Both the position numbers and the translations under genes were made by a program. A DNA stretch of 64,000 bases from Chryseobacterium sp. ISL-6 (GTDB lineage: Bacteria; Bacteroidota; Bacteroidia; Flavobacteriales; Weeksellaceae), in contig NZ_JAGGPT010000001.1 of NCBI RefSeq assembly GCF_018613715.1, forward strand, positions 671,919-735,918, read 5' to 3'. Shown in pieces: positions 1-8,649 of the stretch (position 1 is the stretch's first letter; the number at the start of each line of letters is the position of its first letter). The notes beneath the pieces are model-generated. The model saw nothing but the letters and a program-made list of their open reading frames with translations, had not been told where the DNA came from and ran no database searches.

Positions 1-636
1 TGAAATAGCATTCTGTTGCAGCTCAAGATATTTCAGATCCTTTGGAAACTCAAGGCTTCCCAGGTCATTGATTTGATTGGCAGCAAGGTTCAGATATTTT
101 AAATTTTTAATTTGTTTTAAATGACCTGAAATAAAACTGATTTGATTACCCTGAAGGTTAATTTCTTCAAGGGTTGGAATTTGAGTTAATGTTTCCGGGA
201 AAACATTCAGATTATTGGCATCAAGATGGATTGCCTTCAACTGCTGTAGTTTAGCAATATTCGGATTAACAGATGTTAAACTATTCAGATTTATGGAAAG
301 TGTTTTCAATTTTGTAAGCTCCCCTATCTCATCAGGAATAAATTTAATGCTGTTCTCGTTGGCATTTAAAATTTCAAGATCTTTTAATAAAAATAGTTCC
401 TGATCCATCCTTTCTAAATTATTCCCCATAATATTTAAAAAAAACAAAGAATTTAGTTTCTTAATTTCAGAGGGAACATTAAACATTCCCTTACCTCTAA
501 AGCTCATACTATAAACCGGTTTATCACTTTTCAATGCGTCTTCTACATTGGTATAAGTAGGATATTTTACGGGATCGATCTGTGCCTTAGCAAAGCTGAT
601 AGAAAACAAAATAAGAAGTAGAGATAGCTTTTTCAT
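1..636 (-). CDS. Leucine-rich repeat protein, exported (partial, C-terminus outside window)
   Basis: The reading frame is open from an ATG at 636 leftward to the window edge, giving at least 212 residues. An N-terminal signal peptide (MKKLSLLLILFSISFAKAQ) is followed by about 45 residues and then leucine-rich repeats of about 23 residues. The repeats have the L-x-x-L-x-L-x-x-N-x-L/I pattern, for example 'LKTLSINLNSLTSVNPNIAKL'-type units. Such repeats usually form a curved protein-binding surface; no catalytic domain is visible in the part seen. It lies downstream of and co-directional with the PhoX-like gene, with a 56-nt gap. The exported LRR call is firm; any function is unknown. Confidence 0.85.
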   Translation of the reverse strand, partial: MKKLSLLLILFSISFAKAQIDPVKYPTYTNVEDALKSDKPVYSMSFRGKGMFNVPSEIKKLNSLFFLNIMGNNLERMDQELFLLKDLEILNANENSIKFIPDEIGELTKLKTLSINLNSLTSVNPNIAKLQQLKAIHLDANNLNVFPETLTQIPTLEEINLQGNQISFISGHLKQIKNLKYLNLAANQINDLGSLEFPKDLKYLELQQNAIS

Positions 637-692
637 AGAAAGAGAAAAGCTGTCGATAATAAAATTACCGACAGCTATAAAATATTAATAAA

Positions 693-2840
693 TTATTTTT
701 TAAGAAGTTTTACGGTTTTCTGGAAACCTACAGCTTCAATATTCAAGATCAACACTCCAGATGCTTCAAGTTGTGATGTAAAATCTAAATCCAATGTAGT
801 ATTAGAACCTGTGAATTTCTTTGTGTAAACAATCTTACCATCGATACTGTAAGCTGTTACTGAAATATCCTTCAGACCTTTAGGAGAATTAATTTTCACA
901 ATTCCTGAAGTAGGGTTTGGTGCTATAGTAACTGTATTTTCTGCCTTAGCATCAATAGTTTCTAAAGTTCCGTTTTGTCCTAAATTATCTTTAAGCGCTA
1001 CAACAATCGTTGCAGATTTTCCACGGTAATCAATCACATTTCCTGTTGCATCAACATCTGTAGAGATCGTACCATCCGGATGCTGAATAGAGAAGAATCC
1101 AAATTTATGATCTGGCGTAAATGTAAGTCCTGTGGGCTCAGATCCTGTAGGCATGGAAGCGAAAAGTCTTACTTTAGGATTTGCCGCCGTGTGATCTGGT
1201 GCCACTACCCAAATATAATTTTTACCCCCGTCTTGCAATACCCAAAGATTTCCCAGTTCATCGAAGGTAAGGTTGTCATTACCATCTCCCCAAACTTCAG
1301 ATTTCATTCCTTGTGCGGTATTGAAAGAGTATACGGTAGAAAGTCCACCTACAAAAGTTTCTACTGATGAAGCAGTTGTTCCATTATCCTGTAAACGATA
1401 TACTTTATTTAAACCTTTAGCTGTAAAATAAATTTTCCCATCTAATGGACTGATATCAACATCTTCTACTCCATTAAATGAAGTTCCCCCTAATGAGGAT
1501 GCCAAATTATTGGTATTATTCTGGTCAGCTTTAAATTTATTAGGAACCTGAATCCATGTTGCAGTAGTTCCTACAGGATCTCCACCACTGCTTAGTCCCT
1601 GATCTAACTTCAATACATAAAGGTTACCTGAAGACAGATTATTTGGGGTATCCATTACATATTTATAAACCAAATGTGTTCCACCATCTTCACCATAATA
1701 AGCGGTAGTTCCTGCATTATTAACCACTACGTTTTCGTGATTCATAATACCCATTTGCCATAGCTTACCTTTAGAACCATCTGTATTTTGAGAGATCACC
1801 TGAGCGGTTGCAGGATCAATTTCTACCAACCATCCATAATCTTTATATCCATCAGCATTTACATCACTTGATGTTACCGATTCTTCAGCAGTTATTACTG
1901 TTCCCCAAGGTGTAATACCTCCAGAACAGTTTCTGATCGTTTGTACTAAACTAGGTGTTGAAAAATCTACAGCTCTCGACTTTGTCAACTGCCAAAGTTT
2001 CGATGAAGCATTATAGTTGATTTCAGCCATGGTAACTCCACCAGGGTTTGTTTCATGGTTTACAGAAAGATATCCATTAGTAGCACTTCCGTTTTTAGGT
2101 ACATAAGCTGTAAAGTCATTCTGACCTCCTACTAATCCACCTCCCTGTGTATAGTTATCACCTTCTTTTAAAATAAGCTGATATTTATGTTCTGTTGGGA
2201 TAATAAGCTTATTCGTTTGCGATGTTGGAACAATAGAAGTAAAACAGCTGATATGAGCAATATTACAGCTAACCGGATTCGTTGGAGTCGTTGTCGTTTT
2301 AAGATAGGCATCGATTCTTAAATCTGAGCTTTGCCCTGTTCTGTTATGCAATTCAATAGATATTCTATTGTTCCCATTTACAAATTTTGATTTTGGAATC
2401 GAGAAAATATTGTAAACACTTTCCGCAGCACCATCAATAGTGTTAACAGACGGTGTATTAAAAGCAATAGCTCCTGTTGGCATATTATCTCTTACAACTT
2501 CTACTCCATTCAGATATACTACAATACCATCATCTCTCATAATACCTAATTCCATTGCATCAGAAAGATCGGCTAAATTTACAGTGAAATCTTTTGCAAA
2601 ATAAGCAGCTGTAAGACCTGAACTGATCGTTGTAGTTACAGGATCACCATATCCAAGAGGACCATTTCCTGTTGACCAAGAAGTAATATCGAAGTTGGTA
2701 TCCTTCCATTGAGCAACCTGCGCCTGGTTGTTGTCTTTATACCTCCATGAGGCATTCTTATTGAAAACAAAAGTCTGTGCTTGAAATACAGAACTTGATA
2801 CTAATGCAAGAGCTGCAATTGTAAGTAGTTTTTTCTTCAT
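693..2840 (-). CDS. PhoX-like (DUF839) secreted phosphatase-family protein with T9SS sorting domain
   Basis: The 715-residue protein starts with a signal peptide ending near 'SSVFQAQ'. Residues about 22-185 form a beta-sandwich-like N-terminal domain (R-D-D-G-I-V-V-Y-L-N-G-V-E motif, as in modules preceding secreted phosphatases). Residues about 200-635 resemble the PhoX/DUF839 propeller: 'NHETNPGG', 'GGITPWGTVITAEES', 'NHENVVVN', 'YYGEDGG' and 'FNGVEDVDISP'. PhoX proteins are calcium/iron-dependent phosphomonoesterases. The last 75 residues (APNPTSG ... GVLILNIEA ... KTVKLLKK) are a type A T9SS C-terminal domain, so the protein should cross the outer membrane and be released or anchored. The domain call is good; phosphatase activity is inferred from family. 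Confidence 0.85.
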   Translation of the reverse strand: MKKKLLTIAALALVSSSVFQAQTFVFNKNASWRYKDNNQAQVAQWKDTNFDITSWSTGNGPLGYGDPVTTTISSGLTAAYFAKDFTVNLADLSDAMELGIMRDDGIVVYLNGVEVVRDNMPTGAIAFNTPSVNTIDGAAESVYNIFSIPKSKFVNGNNRISIELHNRTGQSSDLRIDAYLKTTTTPTNPVSCNIAHISCFTSIVPTSQTNKLIIPTEHKYQLILKEGDNYTQGGGLVGGQNDFTAYVPKNGSATNGYLSVNHETNPGGVTMAEINYNASSKLWQLTKSRAVDFSTPSLVQTIRNCSGGITPWGTVITAEESVTSSDVNADGYKDYGWLVEIDPATAQVISQNTDGSKGKLWQMGIMNHENVVVNNAGTTAYYGEDGGTHLVYKYVMDTPNNLSSGNLYVLKLDQGLSSGGDPVGTTATWIQVPNKFKADQNNTNNLASSLGGTSFNGVEDVDISPLDGKIYFTAKGLNKVYRLQDNGTTASSVETFVGGLSTVYSFNTAQGMKSEVWGDGNDNLTFDELGNLWVLQDGGKNYIWVVAPDHTAANPKVRLFASMPTGSEPTGLTFTPDHKFGFFSIQHPDGTISTDVDATGNVIDYRGKSATIVVALKDNLGQNGTLETIDAKAENTVTIAPNPTSGIVKINSPKGLKDISVTAYSIDGKIVYTKKFTGSNTTLDLDFTSQLEASGVLILNIEAVGFQKTVKLLKK

Positions 2841-2865
2841 AATAGTTTCGATTTATTAGATGTTG

Positions 2866-2873
2866 CAAAACTA
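2866..2873 (-). promoter_or_regulatory. Putative -7 promoter element (TAGTTTTG) of the PhoX-like gene
   Basis: Read on the minus strand the octamer fits the Bacteroidota TAnnTTTG consensus and lies 26 nt upstream of the start codon. No good TTTG -33 element is visible at the usual spacing. Confidence 0.4.
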
Positions 2874-3113
2874 TTTTATAATCACGAGCCCTCTATTAAT
2901 ACAGTTTTAAATAAACATCATCCAATGTTACAAAATTAAAAACCCAATATTAAGGGAATTAAGTTATTGTTAAATTATGATGTGGGATTTGTGTGGGTTG
3001 ACAATTGAAGTTGAAAGTTATTGGAAGCAATATTGATGTTTCCAATCCTGAAAGCCAAATTCCATAACCTCGTGTCTCAACCTCAACCCACATCTCGAAA
3101 CTCACAACACTTA

Positions 3114-4946
3114 TTACTTCTTTGCTCGGCTAATATCAGTAAGTGTGTTTAGAAATGCAATGATCTGCTTGATTTCCGGTTTGGTGAGGTTGAGTTTATC
3201 CGCAGGTAAAGTCTGGTTATTCATTTTCAAGCCTAATCCTTCTCCACCACCTTCATTATAGAAATCCAGAACCTCATCTAAAGTACTGAAAGCTCCATTA
3301 TGGAAATAAGGCTTGGTAAGGGCAATATTTCTCACCGTTACTGTTTTAAAAGAGTTTTCATAGATCCATGAATTTTCTTTTTTCACGGGACTTTTTATCC
3401 TACCCGGATCTGAATCTAATTCCAAAGGCAGTTTATTGATAGGTGCCTTTGTAACTCCTAATACTTCAGATTCATTTTCATTATAGAAAGGAGGAACCAG
3501 ACCGGAAAAATGAGGTGCAAAATGACATGTTGCACAATTGGCTTTTCCCATAAATAAATTGAAACCTTTTTTAGCATCATCTGAAATTTCTTTTTCATTC
3601 CTCATAAAGCGGTCAAAATCACTTTCAAAAGAATACAGAGAAGCGACATAAGAACTTAATGCCTTGGAGAAGTTCTCTTTATTGATCTTACCATCTTTGA
3701 ATGCCGAACGGAAGGCTTTTTTATATTCAGGTTTTGTTTTTAATTTTTTGATGATACTTTCGTAGCTCGTATTAAATTCCTGTTCATTATAGATAACATG
3801 TTCCGCCTGTTGTTCGATATAGAATGCGCGCATATCATAGAAAAATCTTTTTGCAAATACAGCATTGTATAGAGAAGGTGAGTTTCTCAATACTGTCTTT
3901 CCTTCTACATTGCTAGGTGATTTTACTTTTAGATCTGTAAAAGCATTTTCAGGTAAATGACATGTTGCACAACTCATCTTTGTGTTATCGCTTACACTTT
4001 GATCATAGAAAATATCTTTTCCAAGTTCTCTAAGCTCAGGGCTGTCTTCCGATGATTGTAGTAATGTATAAAAATAAGGATCCAGAAAATCACTGCTAAA
4101 GAAGTTTTTATTACCCACATTCCATCCTGAAAACTCTTTGAGATCATCTGATCTTCCGTCCCAAGAACCAAATTCTTCATATAAAGGTTGTACATATTTT
4201 TTATAAAATTCTATACGGTCAAATGTTTCAAAATCTTTATGTTCTGATAGATACTCACCAGCTGCAGAAAGGATTGCATTTACTTTTTGAATATTATAAT
4301 TTTTAAAATAAGGATCATCATTGATGTATTTTTTAATTCCCAAAAGTGCATAACCAGCTTCTTCTGATATATTTAATGAACCTGGGGTATCAAATCCTGT
4401 TACTCCTAAACTGTAAATTCTGATTAATTCTATTCGAAGAGGTAAGGTTTTATTGGTTCCTTTACTCAATCCATTTTTAATTGAACTTAAATAAAAGTTC
4501 GCATAACTATTATACAAGAAATCGGTAATGGATTTTATCTTTTCCTTTTGTTCACCAGCCTCTTCAGAAAAGATCAATTCATCCAATACCTGTAACCCTT
4601 CAGGAGGCAAGGTGTATGCAGAAGTTCCTGCCGCTTCTATATGAAACAGTGGTGCTGCGTTAAGATGGGTTTTGGTGAATTCGGGGTAATGATAAGCAAT
4701 ATAGAATTCTATTTCTTTAAAAGAATTTCTTGTACTTCTTAATGATTTTTGTAGATCTTCAAGAGATATTTTATCATCATCAAACAGATATACGTCTGTT
4801 TTTAATTGTTCGAGTTTATTTTTGAAATCAGTTAATCCTTTGTTTATGACAGTATTTTCTTTTTCTACGCCTTTGTCAGTTGGATTAAATGACATTATTG
4901 CAAAACCGAATAATAAGATGATAATAAATGATAGAGAATATCTCAT
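3114..4946 (-). CDS. Diheme cytochrome c peroxidase family protein with long N-terminal domain
   Basis: The 610-residue protein has a hydrophobic N-terminal export segment (MRYSLSFIIILLFGFAIMS). The C-terminal half is a CcpA/MauG-type diheme domain. It has two c-type heme motifs, CATCH near residue 325 ('MSCATCHLPENAFTD') and CATCH near 470 ('ANCATCHFAPHFSG'), plus the conserved 'TVRNIALTKPYFHNG' segment that carries a distal heme ligand region. Family members reduce H2O2 with electrons from a periplasmic donor or oxidise protein side chains. Residues about 30-290 are a helical extension absent from the usual 330-residue enzymes. It contains 'LDELIFSEEAG', which is vaguely imelysin-like. Location is probably the periplasm. 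The peroxidase fold is certain; the substrate is unknown. Confidence 0.85.
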   Translation of the reverse strand: MRYSLSFIIILLFGFAIMSFNPTDKGVEKENTVINKGLTDFKNKLEQLKTDVYLFDDDKISLEDLQKSLRSTRNSFKEIEFYIAYHYPEFTKTHLNAAPLFHIEAAGTSAYTLPPEGLQVLDELIFSEEAGEQKEKIKSITDFLYNSYANFYLSSIKNGLSKGTNKTLPLRIELIRIYSLGVTGFDTPGSLNISEEAGYALLGIKKYINDDPYFKNYNIQKVNAILSAAGEYLSEHKDFETFDRIEFYKKYVQPLYEEFGSWDGRSDDLKEFSGWNVGNKNFFSSDFLDPYFYTLLQSSEDSPELRELGKDIFYDQSVSDNTKMSCATCHLPENAFTDLKVKSPSNVEGKTVLRNSPSLYNAVFAKRFFYDMRAFYIEQQAEHVIYNEQEFNTSYESIIKKLKTKPEYKKAFRSAFKDGKINKENFSKALSSYVASLYSFESDFDRFMRNEKEISDDAKKGFNLFMGKANCATCHFAPHFSGLVPPFYNENESEVLGVTKAPINKLPLELDSDPGRIKSPVKKENSWIYENSFKTVTVRNIALTKPYFHNGAFSTLDEVLDFYNEGGGEGLGLKMNNQTLPADKLNLTKPEIKQIIAFLNTLTDISRAKK

Positions 4947-4960
4947 GAAATTTTTAGCTG

Positions 4961-4968
4961 CAAAGCTA
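4961..4968 (-). promoter_or_regulatory. Putative -7 element (TAGCTTTG) of the cytochrome c peroxidase gene
   Basis: The octamer matches TAnnTTTG on the minus strand, 15 nt upstream of the ATG at 4946, implying a very short leader. Confidence 0.4.
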
Positions 4969-5174
4969 CAACTCCGATGTTATCCCAGTTTTAAATCTGG
5001 ATTAAATAATGTTTATATTTTAATTCATAGAATTTTATTAATTTTAAGCCCCGAAACCAAATTCACTATACTGAAAATCCGAATACAGATCCGGTTCTTT
5101 TAAAAAAATGATGAAGGAATGATGGGAAGAGGATTTTAAAACTATTTTTCAACAAATCAAAACAAAATATTATT

Positions 5175-5642
5175 ATGAAAACAAAATTATTTCTGACTTT
5201 TATAGCAGGTCTTTTTTCATTAAATTCTTTTGCACAAAAATCAACTCAGGAAATGGCTGTTTATGCGGAAAAAAAAGGAAATGACTACTATCTGATTCGT
5301 TTGGCAGAAGGTGTAGAGGTACCTAAAGTTTACGTTTACTCAAATGGACTGATAAAGCCTTATAAGAATTATACAGAATTAAAAGAAATCGTAATGGACT
5401 TTCCAGGAATGATGACGTCCAATAATTCGACCAAAGAAGAATTGGTTTCTGTCATGAAAAAGGATAATCATTTTTATGAAATCACTTCTCAAAGAAAGGA
5501 TCCTAAAAATTTCGAAAAAACAACCATTACTGTATATGAGGTTGTAAACAATCAAAAAAGAATTGTAGAAGAATATGGTTCACTTATAGAACTTATGCCT
5601 ACTCCTTATAAAGATGCTATATTCATCGACATAAAAAAATAA
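5175..5642 (+). CDS. Exported protein of unknown function
   Basis: This 155-residue protein begins with a clear signal peptide (MKTKLFLTFIAGLFSLNSFAQ). The mature part is about 134 residues, charged and probably alpha/beta. I recognise no domain or catalytic motif. It stops 7 nt before the nucleoside phosphorylase start, so the two are probably co-transcribed, although one product is exported and the other cytosolic. The ATG follows an AT-rich leader, as is normal here. It is a real gene by its signal peptide and codon use; I can assign no function. Confidence 0.7.
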   Translation: MKTKLFLTFIAGLFSLNSFAQKSTQEMAVYAEKKGNDYYLIRLAEGVEVPKVYVYSNGLIKPYKNYTELKEIVMDFPGMMTSNNSTKEELVSVMKKDNHFYEITSQRKDPKNFEKTTITVYEVVNNQKRIVEEYGSLIELMPTPYKDAIFIDIKK

Positions 5643-5649
5643 ACATATT

Positions 5650-6504
5650 ATGCTAAATAAACTTGCAGCCTCAGAGCTTGTATTAAATGAAGACGGAAGT
5701 GTTTACCACTTAAACCTTTTACCTGAAGATATTGCTGATAAAATCATCCTTGTTGGTGATCCTGACAGGGTACCAAAAGTATCTCAATATTTTGATAAAG
5801 TAGAAATCAAAAAAAACAAAAGAGAGTTCTATACACATACCGGAACATTACGAGGTGAAAGAGTTACTGTAATGTCTACAGGGATCGGTACAGAGAATAT
5901 TGATATTGTAATGAATGAGCTTGATGCTTTAGTGAATATCGATCTTAAAAACAAAGAACTTAAAACAGAGCATAAAACACTTGAACTTTTCCGTATGGGA
6001 ACATGTGGCAGTGTAAACCCTGATGTGCAGGTTGACAATATGTTGGTCACTCAGAATGTTGTAGGTTTAGATGGCCTAATGCATTTTTATCAGGATTATC
6101 ATTTCGAAAATGAGTTTTCTAAAAGCTTTTTAGAAAGATTCCCTTATGATAAGATTAAGCCAATGCTTTATTTCGCGGAATGGGCTGAAGATATGGCAGA
6201 TTATTATAAAGATGCCAAATATCACGGAAATACTGCGACCTTTCCAGGGTTCTACGCTCCGCAGGGAAGACAGCTTCGTTTAAAAGCTCTAGATGACAAA
6301 TTCCTGGAAACATTAAATGATCTTGGGATCACCAATTTTGAAATGGAAACTTCTGCCATTTATGCATTCTCAAAATTATTGGGACATAAAGCGATTACTG
6401 TAAATAACGTTATTGCTAACAGAAGACGTGGAGAATTCTCCTCTGATCACCATGCCTCAGAAAAGAACCTTATCGAATGGGTATTGGAAAGAATTATTAA
6501 ATAA
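5650..6504 (+). CDS. Uridine phosphorylase-type nucleoside phosphorylase
   Basis: This 284-residue cytosolic enzyme belongs to the PNP/UDP phosphorylase family, which cleaves nucleosides with phosphate to base and (deoxy)ribose-1-phosphate. Family marks seen are the N-terminal phosphate/ribose segment 'ILVGDPDRVPKV', 'VTVMSTGIGTENIDIV', the phosphate-binding 'RMGTCGSVNPD', and 'NFEMETSAIYAFSKLLGH', whose E-M-E contacts ribose. The length is somewhat above bacterial Udp (about 250), as is typical for the Bacteroidota form. It is preceded at 7 nt by an exported unknown protein. Substrate (uridine or another nucleoside) is inferred; nucleoside salvage is the likely role. Confidence 0.88.
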   Translation: MLNKLAASELVLNEDGSVYHLNLLPEDIADKIILVGDPDRVPKVSQYFDKVEIKKNKREFYTHTGTLRGERVTVMSTGIGTENIDIVMNELDALVNIDLKNKELKTEHKTLELFRMGTCGSVNPDVQVDNMLVTQNVVGLDGLMHFYQDYHFENEFSKSFLERFPYDKIKPMLYFAEWAEDMADYYKDAKYHGNTATFPGFYAPQGRQLRLKALDDKFLETLNDLGITNFEMETSAIYAFSKLLGHKAITVNNVIANRRRGEFSSDHHASEKNLIEWVLERIIK

Positions 6505-6522
6505 CAATTTTAAATAAAAAGA

Positions 6523-6546
6523 GAAACTGTCTACTATGACGGTTTC
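6523..6546. terminator. Bidirectional terminator between phosphorylase and HxlR genes
   Basis: Stem GAAACTGTC / GACGGTTTC (one G-T wobble) with a 6-nt loop. It is followed by T7 on the plus strand and preceded by an A-run that serves the minus strand, between two convergent genes. Confidence 0.8.
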
Positions 6547-6550
6547 TTTT

Positions 6551-6895
6551 TTATGCTATAATAACTCTTCGATGCTCTTTCCCCCATTCTATCATATCTT
6601 TCATTAATTTTGCATAGTCTTTAGCATATTCGGTACATTCATATTCGATTACCTCTCTGGTATCTTCACAAGCTGACCTTTTTACTAATTTATTAATTTC
6701 CATTTCTTTTAAATTGAGGGAAAGCATTCGTGTAGAAATACCGGAAATATCGCGTTTAATATCAAGAAACCGTTTTTTGCCATTACCCAATGCAAAAAGG
6801 ATAGGAAGTTTCCATTTACCACCAATAACATATATGGTATCCTGTAATGCACGCAGGTTTTCCTCAGTATGATCTATAACAACGCATTTTTTCAT
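6551..6895 (-). CDS. HxlR-family winged-helix transcriptional regulator
   Basis: This 114-residue single-domain regulator shows the HxlR/MarR-like pattern: 'YVIGGKWKLPILFALGNGKKRF' (helix 1 with the G-G-K-W motif), 'LDIKRDISGISTRMLSLNLKEME' (recognition helix) and 'LVKRSACEDTREVIEYECTEYAKDY' (wing). An N-terminal cysteine (C4) matches HxlR members that sense thiol or aldehyde stress, but this is only suggestive. It lies downstream of and co-directional with the SDR gene, separated by a hairpin. The CAGTAACA-N4-TGTTACTG palindrome ahead of the SDR gene is the best candidate for its operator. Family call is firm; the target is inferred. Confidence 0.88.
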   Translation of the reverse strand: MKKCVVIDHTEENLRALQDTIYVIGGKWKLPILFALGNGKKRFLDIKRDISGISTRMLSLNLKEMEINKLVKRSACEDTREVIEYECTEYAKDYAKLMKDMIEWGKEHRRVIIA

Positions 6896-6983
6896 GGTTC
6901 GTAAAAAATTAGGTTTTTAATGATTAGAAAAAATCAATAATAATACCAAAGGAATTCTATGCCAACAAGGCAGTGATAAAGAA

Positions 6984-7013
6984 ATCCACTCCTGTTTTGA
7001 AAACAGAGTGGAT
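6984..7013 (-). terminator. Hairpin between SDR and HxlR genes
   Basis: Inverted repeat with arms ATCCACTC..GTTTT and AAAAC..GAGTGGAT, just downstream of the SDR stop. The T-tract on the minus strand is weak, so it may attenuate rather than fully terminate transcription into hxlR. Confidence 0.55.
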
Positions 7014-7041
7014 CATCAATCTGATATTTATATTAAAGGAT

Positions 7042-7791
7042 TTAAGCAGAGAAACCGCCATCAATAACGATACTGCTTCCAGTAATGTAAGCTGCATCGG
7101 GACCTGCCAGAAAATTTGCCAAACCAGCTACATCTTCCGGTGTTCCTAACCTTTTTAATGCCATAGCATTCATATAAAATTCCCTGGTAGCATTATCTGC
7201 TTTTTTCAACATATCTGTATCAATAACTCCAGGCTCTATTGTATTTATTGTAATATTTCTTAATCCCAGATCCCATGCTAATCCACGACTGTAAGCGCCA
7301 ACAGCAGCTTTTGTAGCAATATACTCACTCATAGTAGGTCCTCCTATGCGTTTTGCTCCAACTGAACCAATAGTGATAATGCGTCCTCCGTCGGGCATAA
7401 ATCTTAAAGCTGTACGCACAGCCTCCGTTACTGCCCTTATGTTTACATCAATTTGTCTGTTGTAATCATCTGCCTGTGTATGAGCCTGCTCTACAGGACC
7501 GGCAATTGATATGGCAGCATTATTTACTAAAATATCTATTTTACCAAATTTGTCAGCAGCTTCTATGATCGCTTTTTCTGTATTTCCAGAAATCGAAGCA
7601 TCCGCTTTTATTGCATAGGCAACTCCTCCTGATCTTGCAATCTCAGCAACAAGTGCTTCTGCTTTTTCATCAGAATTTACATAGGTAAATGCTACCTCTG
7701 CTCCTTCCTGAATATAACGTCTTACAATGGCTTCTCCCATTCCTCTTGTTCCTCCGGTTACAAAAGCCGTTTTTCCTTTTAATATGGACAT
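7042..7791 (-). CDS. SDR-family NAD(P)-dependent oxidoreductase
   Basis: A classical 249-residue short-chain dehydrogenase. It has the Rossmann motif TGGTRGMG (residues 12-19), 'NNAA' near residue 90, and the catalytic residues S143, Y157 and K161 ('SEYIATKAA'). The C-terminus, 'DAAYITGSSIVIDGGFSA', is typical of 3-oxoacyl-reductase-like SDRs. The specific substrate cannot be read from sequence. The dedicated operator upstream and the HxlR gene downstream suggest an inducible detoxification or carbonyl-reduction role rather than fatty acid synthesis. Family call is firm; role is inference. Confidence 0.9.
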   Translation of the reverse strand: MSILKGKTAFVTGGTRGMGEAIVRRYIQEGAEVAFTYVNSDEKAEALVAEIARSGGVAYAIKADASISGNTEKAIIEAADKFGKIDILVNNAAISIAGPVEQAHTQADDYNRQIDVNIRAVTEAVRTALRFMPDGGRIITIGSVGAKRIGGPTMSEYIATKAAVGAYSRGLAWDLGLRNITINTIEPGVIDTDMLKKADNATREFYMNAMALKRLGTPEDVAGLANFLAGPDAAYITGSSIVIDGGFSA

Positions 7792-7819
7792 AATTTTATT
7801 TTTTGTTTTAAATTCTTAA

Positions 7820-7827
7820 CAAAATTA
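7820..7827 (-). promoter_or_regulatory. Putative -7 promoter element (TAATTTTG) of the SDR gene
   Basis: TAnnTTTG match on the minus strand, 28 nt upstream of the SDR start. A TTTG lies 14 nt further upstream (7842-7845), which is shorter than usual spacing. Confidence 0.45.
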
Positions 7828-7854
7828 TGTTTCAAAACTTTCAAAAAACGAATG

Positions 7855-7874
7855 CAGTAACATGCGTGTTACTG
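7855..7874. promoter_or_regulatory. Operator palindrome CAGTAACA-N4-TGTTACTG
   Basis: Perfect 8-bp inverted repeat with a 4-nt spacer, about 65 nt upstream of the SDR start and just upstream of its putative promoter. Size and placement suit a dimeric winged-helix regulator; the neighbouring HxlR protein is the natural candidate. The palindrome is seen directly; the partner is inferred. Confidence 0.65.
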
Positions 7875-7952
7875 GTTTTCTAAGGAAATGCATCTGATAA
7901 TAGATATTTAATGATCATACTATTATATTATAGCATAGAGTAAGACAAATAT

Positions 7953-8510
7953 TCACTGTCTGGTAAAACAGTCCTTGATATGATCATTCATCATACCTGT
8001 TGCCTGCATATGTGCATATACTACAGTAGAGCCCATAAATTTAAAACCCCTCTTTTTCAAATCTTTTGACAAAGCATCAGAAATATCGGTAGTAGCAGGA
8101 ATATCTTTTAAAGTCTCTGGTTTGTTATCGATAGGTTTTCCATCTACAAAGCTCCAGATATATTTTGAAAAAGAGCCAAACTCTTTTTGAACTTCCATAA
8201 ATCGCTGTGCATTAGTGATGGTCGCTAAAATTTTAAGTTTATTCCTTATGATCCCAGAATCTGCCATAAGTTCCACCACCTTATCATCGGTATATTTTGC
8301 AATCTTTTTATAATTAAAATGATCAAATGCTTTCCTAAAATTGTCTCTTTTACTTAAAATGGTATACCAGCTTAGGCCAGCCTGGAAACTTTCCAATATC
8401 AGAAATTCAAAAATAGTTTCATCATCATAAACAGGACTCCCCCATTCTTTATCATGATATTTTCTGTACAGATCATCTCTTTCACACCATCCACAGCGTA
8501 TCTTTTCCAT
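7953..8510 (-). CDS. tag: DNA-3-methyladenine glycosylase I
   Basis: This 185-residue protein matches Tag in length and motifs. The N-terminal 'RCGWCERDDLYRKYHDKEWG' and C-terminal 'HMQATGMMNDHIKDC' hold the zinc ligands C6, H19, H177 and C181, at the spacing of the E. coli enzyme. The 'FEFLILESFQAGLSWYTILSKR' segment carries the catalytic-pocket glutamate and aromatic residues. It removes 3-methyladenine from alkylated DNA to start base excision repair in the cytosol. It is a single gene with its own upstream region. No oddities. Confidence 0.95.
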   Translation of the reverse strand: MEKIRCGWCERDDLYRKYHDKEWGSPVYDDETIFEFLILESFQAGLSWYTILSKRDNFRKAFDHFNYKKIAKYTDDKVVELMADSGIIRNKLKILATITNAQRFMEVQKEFGSFSKYIWSFVDGKPIDNKPETLKDIPATTDISDALSKDLKKRGFKFMGSTVVYAHMQATGMMNDHIKDCFTRQ

Positions 8511-8649
8511 AAATATTCATTTTTATTTAGCTTTAAAGATAAAACTGATTTGGAAAACTATAACAAAAGATTATGAAAAGTTTAACAGCGTATCCCGGCT
8601 TTAGGAATGGTTATTGTTTTACTACAAACATCACTAAATAATAAATCTT

